Shown piece by piece: positions 62,033-64,000 of a DNA stretch of 64,000 bases (position 1 is its first letter; each line of letters begins with the position of its first letter). Under the pieces are notes generated by a model. That model saw only the letters and a program-made list of their open reading frames with translations, searched no databases and was not told the origin of the DNA. The DNA comes from Streptomyces iconiensis. GTDB taxonomy: Bacteria; Actinomycetota; Actinomycetes; Streptomycetales; Streptomycetaceae. Where the stretch lies: the NCBI RefSeq assembly GCF_028657195.3, contig NZ_JANCPR020000040.1:20397-84396 (forward strand), in the 5' to 3' direction. A program made the translations under genes and the position numbers.

Positions 62033-62997
62033 CGAACGGCTCCGTTGACGTTGTGGGACAGGGGAAGGTCCATCGGGACGTCGGTGGTGAGGCTGACCTT
62101 GTCCAAGCTCAGGTCGCCGGGGGCCGGCATCTGGCTTCCTGGCAGTTGGACGGCGGCGGCGCCGTGCGCGACGGCCGACACCAGTGCCTTGGCGCGGGCT
62201 CCGCCCTCTGCCAGGAACCCCGCGAGCGAGGCGTCTCCGGCGCCTACATCGCTGCGGACGGCGGCGACGGGGGCGGTGGCGAAGTAGGTACCAGTGGCGT
62301 CGACGAGCAACTGCCCGATGGCACCAAGGCTGGCCAGCACAGCTCCCGCCCCCGCCTCCCGTACCTGTTCGGCTGCCTTGACGGCGTCGCCGACGGTGGC
62401 GAGCGGACGGCCGACGACTTCAGCGAGTTCGTCGGCGTTCGGCTTGACCACATCGGGCCGCGCCGCGAGCGCCGCGGCGAGTGCGGGGCCGGAGCTGTCG
62501 AGGGCGACACGGACGCCGGAGGCGCGTGCACGGGTGACGAGGGCGGCATACCAGTCGTCGGCGAGGCCACGTGGAAGGCTGCCGCAGCAGACGAGCCAGG
62601 ACGCATGGCGTTCGACGGCCTCCGCTGCGACGGTGTCCAGAAGTGCCTGTGACTCATCGGCACCGATATGGGGGCCGGCCGCATTGATCTTGGTGAGGGC
62701 TCCGTCGGGTTCCGCCAACGAGACGTTGACGCGGGTCGATCCCTGAATGGGCACCCCCGCCACAGCGATACCGAGATCACCAAGGAGGTGGGAGAGCAGG
62801 GCACCCTCCGGGCCGCCCAGAGGCAGCACCGCGACCGTGCGGTGACCGGCCGAGGCCACGGCGCGGGAGACGTTGACGCCCTTGCCACCGGGGTCGACCC
62901 GATCGGTGCCGGCACGCAGGACGGTGCCCCGGGTGAGGGCCGGGATCTCGTAGGTGCGGTCGAGGCTGGGATTGGGAGTGACGGTGAGGACGGTCAT
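62029..62997 (-). CDS. fruK: 1-phosphofructokinase
   Basis: 322 residues from ATG 62997. PfkB family motifs are TVTPNPSLDRTYEIPALTRGTVLRAGTDRVDPGGKGVNVSRAVASAGH, VALDSSGPALAAALAARPDVVKPNADEL and AAVRSDVGAGDASLAGFLAEGG (catalytic Asp in GAGD). It phosphorylates fructose-1-phosphate to fructose-1,6-bisphosphate. It sits between fruR and fruA in an operon. Confidence 0.95.
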   Translation of the reverse strand: MTVLTVTPNPSLDRTYEIPALTRGTVLRAGTDRVDPGGKGVNVSRAVASAGHRTVAVLPLGGPEGALLSHLLGDLGIAVAGVPIQGSTRVNVSLAEPDGALTKINAAGPHIGADESQALLDTVAAEAVERHASWLVCCGSLPRGLADDWYAALVTRARASGVRVALDSSGPALAAALAARPDVVKPNADELAEVVGRPLATVGDAVKAAEQVREAGAGAVLASLGAIGQLLVDATGTYFATAPVAAVRSDVGAGDASLAGFLAEGGARAKALVSAVAHGAAAVQLPGSQMPAPGDLSLDKVSLTTDVPMDLPLSHNVNGAVR

Positions 62998-63061
62998 GCG
63001 GGTGTTCCAGTCGGTTCCGGCGACACGGGGCCACGCAGGCGGCAGAGGGCGGAGTGAGGCT

Positions 63062-63823
63062 TCAGACGCGCTTGACGTGGGTGCCCTCACCTTCGATGGC
63101 TCGGGCGTCTTCCGGGCTCAGGCCGGTGTCGGTGATGAGGAGGTCGACGTGTGAAAGGTCGCCGAAGCGGGCGAAGTGCTCCTGCCCGGCTTTGGTGGAG
63201 TCCGCGAGAAGCACCACGCGGCGAGCGGCTGCCATGACGGTGCGTTTGACGGCGGCTTCGGCGAGATCGGGGGTGGTGAGTCCTCCCTCGACGGAGAAAC
63301 CGTTCGTGGCGAGAAAGAGGACGCCGGCGTTGATCTCGCCGTAGGCCCGCAGGGCCCAGGCATCGACGGCGGCCCGGGTGCGGTTCCGTACGCGTCCGCC
63401 GACGATGTGCAGCTCGATGCCGGGGTGATCCGCGAGACGGGCCGCCGTGGGCAGCGCGTGGGTGACGACCGTCAGCGAGGCGTCCACCGGGATGGCCGCT
63501 GCGAGCCGGGCTGTGGTCGATCCGGCATCGAGGACGACGCTGCCGTCGGCCGGCAGTTCCTCGACGGCCGCCTGTCCGATGCGTTGCTTCTGATCAGCGA
63601 AGGCGGACTCGCGGGCCGCCAAGTCGGGCTCGAAGTCGAGCTGCCCCGCTGGGATGGCTCCGCCGTGCACGCGACGGACCATGCCGGCCCGGTCGAGCGC
63701 CTTCAGATCGCGGCGCACCGTCTCGGCGGTCACGTCGAACTGGGTGGCCAGGGAGAGAACGTCCACCCTGCCGTTCTCTCTCGCGAGACGAAGGATGGCC
63801 TGCTGACGCTCTGGTGCGTACAT
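63062..63823 (-). CDS. fruR: DeoR family fructose operon regulator
   Basis: 253 residues. The N-terminal DeoR helix-turn-helix is YAPERQQAILRLARENGRVDVLSLATQFDVTAETVRRDLKALDRAGMVRRVHGGAI, followed by the DeoR C-terminal sugar-phosphate sensor (DAGSTTARLAAAIP, NGFSVEGGLTTPDLAEAAVKRTVMAAARRVVLLADSTKAG). It probably responds to fructose-1-phosphate or -1,6-bisphosphate and represses its own operon. It is 64 nt upstream of fruK. Confidence 0.94.
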   Translation of the reverse strand: MYAPERQQAILRLARENGRVDVLSLATQFDVTAETVRRDLKALDRAGMVRRVHGGAIPAGQLDFEPDLAARESAFADQKQRIGQAAVEELPADGSVVLDAGSTTARLAAAIPVDASLTVVTHALPTAARLADHPGIELHIVGGRVRNRTRAAVDAWALRAYGEINAGVLFLATNGFSVEGGLTTPDLAEAAVKRTVMAAARRVVLLADSTKAGQEHFARFGDLSHVDLLITDTGLSPEDARAIEGEGTHVKRV

Positions 63824-63895
63824 GTGGTTTCAGGTCCGTTCTGTGCCCACTCTTGTGACTTATCGGTGAGGCTACGGGCAGCGGCACGCGAAGTA

Positions 63896-63903
63896 AACAT
63901 GTT
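63896..63903. promoter_or_regulatory. candidate FruR operator
   Basis: AACATGTT, a perfect 8-bp palindrome in an AT-richer spot, lies 73-80 nt upstream of fruR. It is a reasonable autoregulatory site, but short. Confidence 0.35.
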
Positions 63904-63946
63904 CGGGCATTGAGGCGGGCATGGACGGGACGTGAGAGAGCCAGCC

Positions 63947-64000
63947 ATGAGCCGGGCTCGGCGCTGGGGAACGGGCGGCGAGGTGCAGGGCTGGAGGTGG
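63947..64000 (+). CDS. possible start of a gene running off the right edge
   Basis: ATG 63947 follows GAGAGAG by 6 nt and is open for 18 codons (SRARRWGTGGEVQGWRW). Too short to identify, and chance is likely in GC-rich DNA. Confidence 0.2.
   Translation, partial: MSRARRWGTGGEVQGWRW

Noticed and set aside
57566..62287. A 1,573-codon rightward open frame
   Set aside because: It runs antisense to fruA and out of frame through mscL and the P1 peptidase gene; its sequence is Arg/Gly/His-rich, as expected for a shadow frame in GC-rich DNA.

Overview
The window comes from a high-GC actinomycete, almost certainly a Streptomyces or close relative. Codon third positions are nearly all G or C, and GTG/TTG starts and 4-nt ATGA/GTGA overlaps are common. 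It carries AfsR/SARP regulators, an HbpS-SenS-SenR heme/redox system, the sepX and glp division genes, a fused fructose PTS, a tricorn protease and a 31-residue peptide gene. I see no transposase, integrase, prophage or CRISPR array. It reads as chromosome in which accessory genes are mixed with conserved housekeeping blocks.

Layout. 1-840: 5' part of an isopenicillin-N-synthase-like oxygenase. 1095-7237: MMPL exporter with a palindromic upstream site, tricorn protease, CsbD-like protein. 7238-7885: repeat-rich DNA with no convincing gene. 7886-12682: a translationally coupled operon BVMO - alpha/beta hydrolase - SDR (order like mymA-lipR-sadH of mycobacteria), divergent from a MerR-type regulator. 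12823-17702: a 31-aa peptide gene convergent with a large AfsR-type regulator, then a gene of unknown function. 17718-21607: P450, hydrolase, exonuclease III, acetyltransferase. 21791-25710: ankyrin lipoprotein, hbpS, and divergently senS-senR; senS carries a -1 frameshift. 25871-31970: a malonyltransferase-fold protein without its catalytic serine, a DUF1269-like protein, an SMR exporter with a hairpin-rich leader, a methyltransferase facing an AraC regulator, two secreted LAS-type peptidases, an FMN reductase. 32252-41805: a second AfsR-type regulator, ABC half-transporter coupled to a Nudix protein, LLM oxidoreductase, and an MFS exporter with twin operators followed by a LysR relic.

41825-48550: two very strong hairpins, tRNA-Ala(CGC), then a conserved minus-strand block read galU - glp - moaC - mog - rimJ - sepX, with a divergent 5-formyl-THF cyclo-ligase. 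It joins molybdopterin-type proteins to the cell-division proteins SepX and Glp. 48696-58587: penicillin acylase, K+(Na+)/H+ antiporter, MFS protein, FmdB zinc ribbon, MTA phosphorylase, an 11-copy 7-bp repeat next to a DnaA-box cluster, a SAF/CpaB-like protein, mscL and a small conserved protein. 58635-63823: P1 peptidase, then the fruR-fruK-fruA operon.

Recurring oddities are degenerate tandem repeats starting at or just after stop codons, low-complexity insertions encoded by similar repeats, and two genes whose best start is CTG. No clear new multi-gene system appears. The best candidates for something undescribed are the 31-aa peptide beside the TPR regulator, the regulator-adjacent gene at 16884-17702, and the DnaA-box/repeat cluster.
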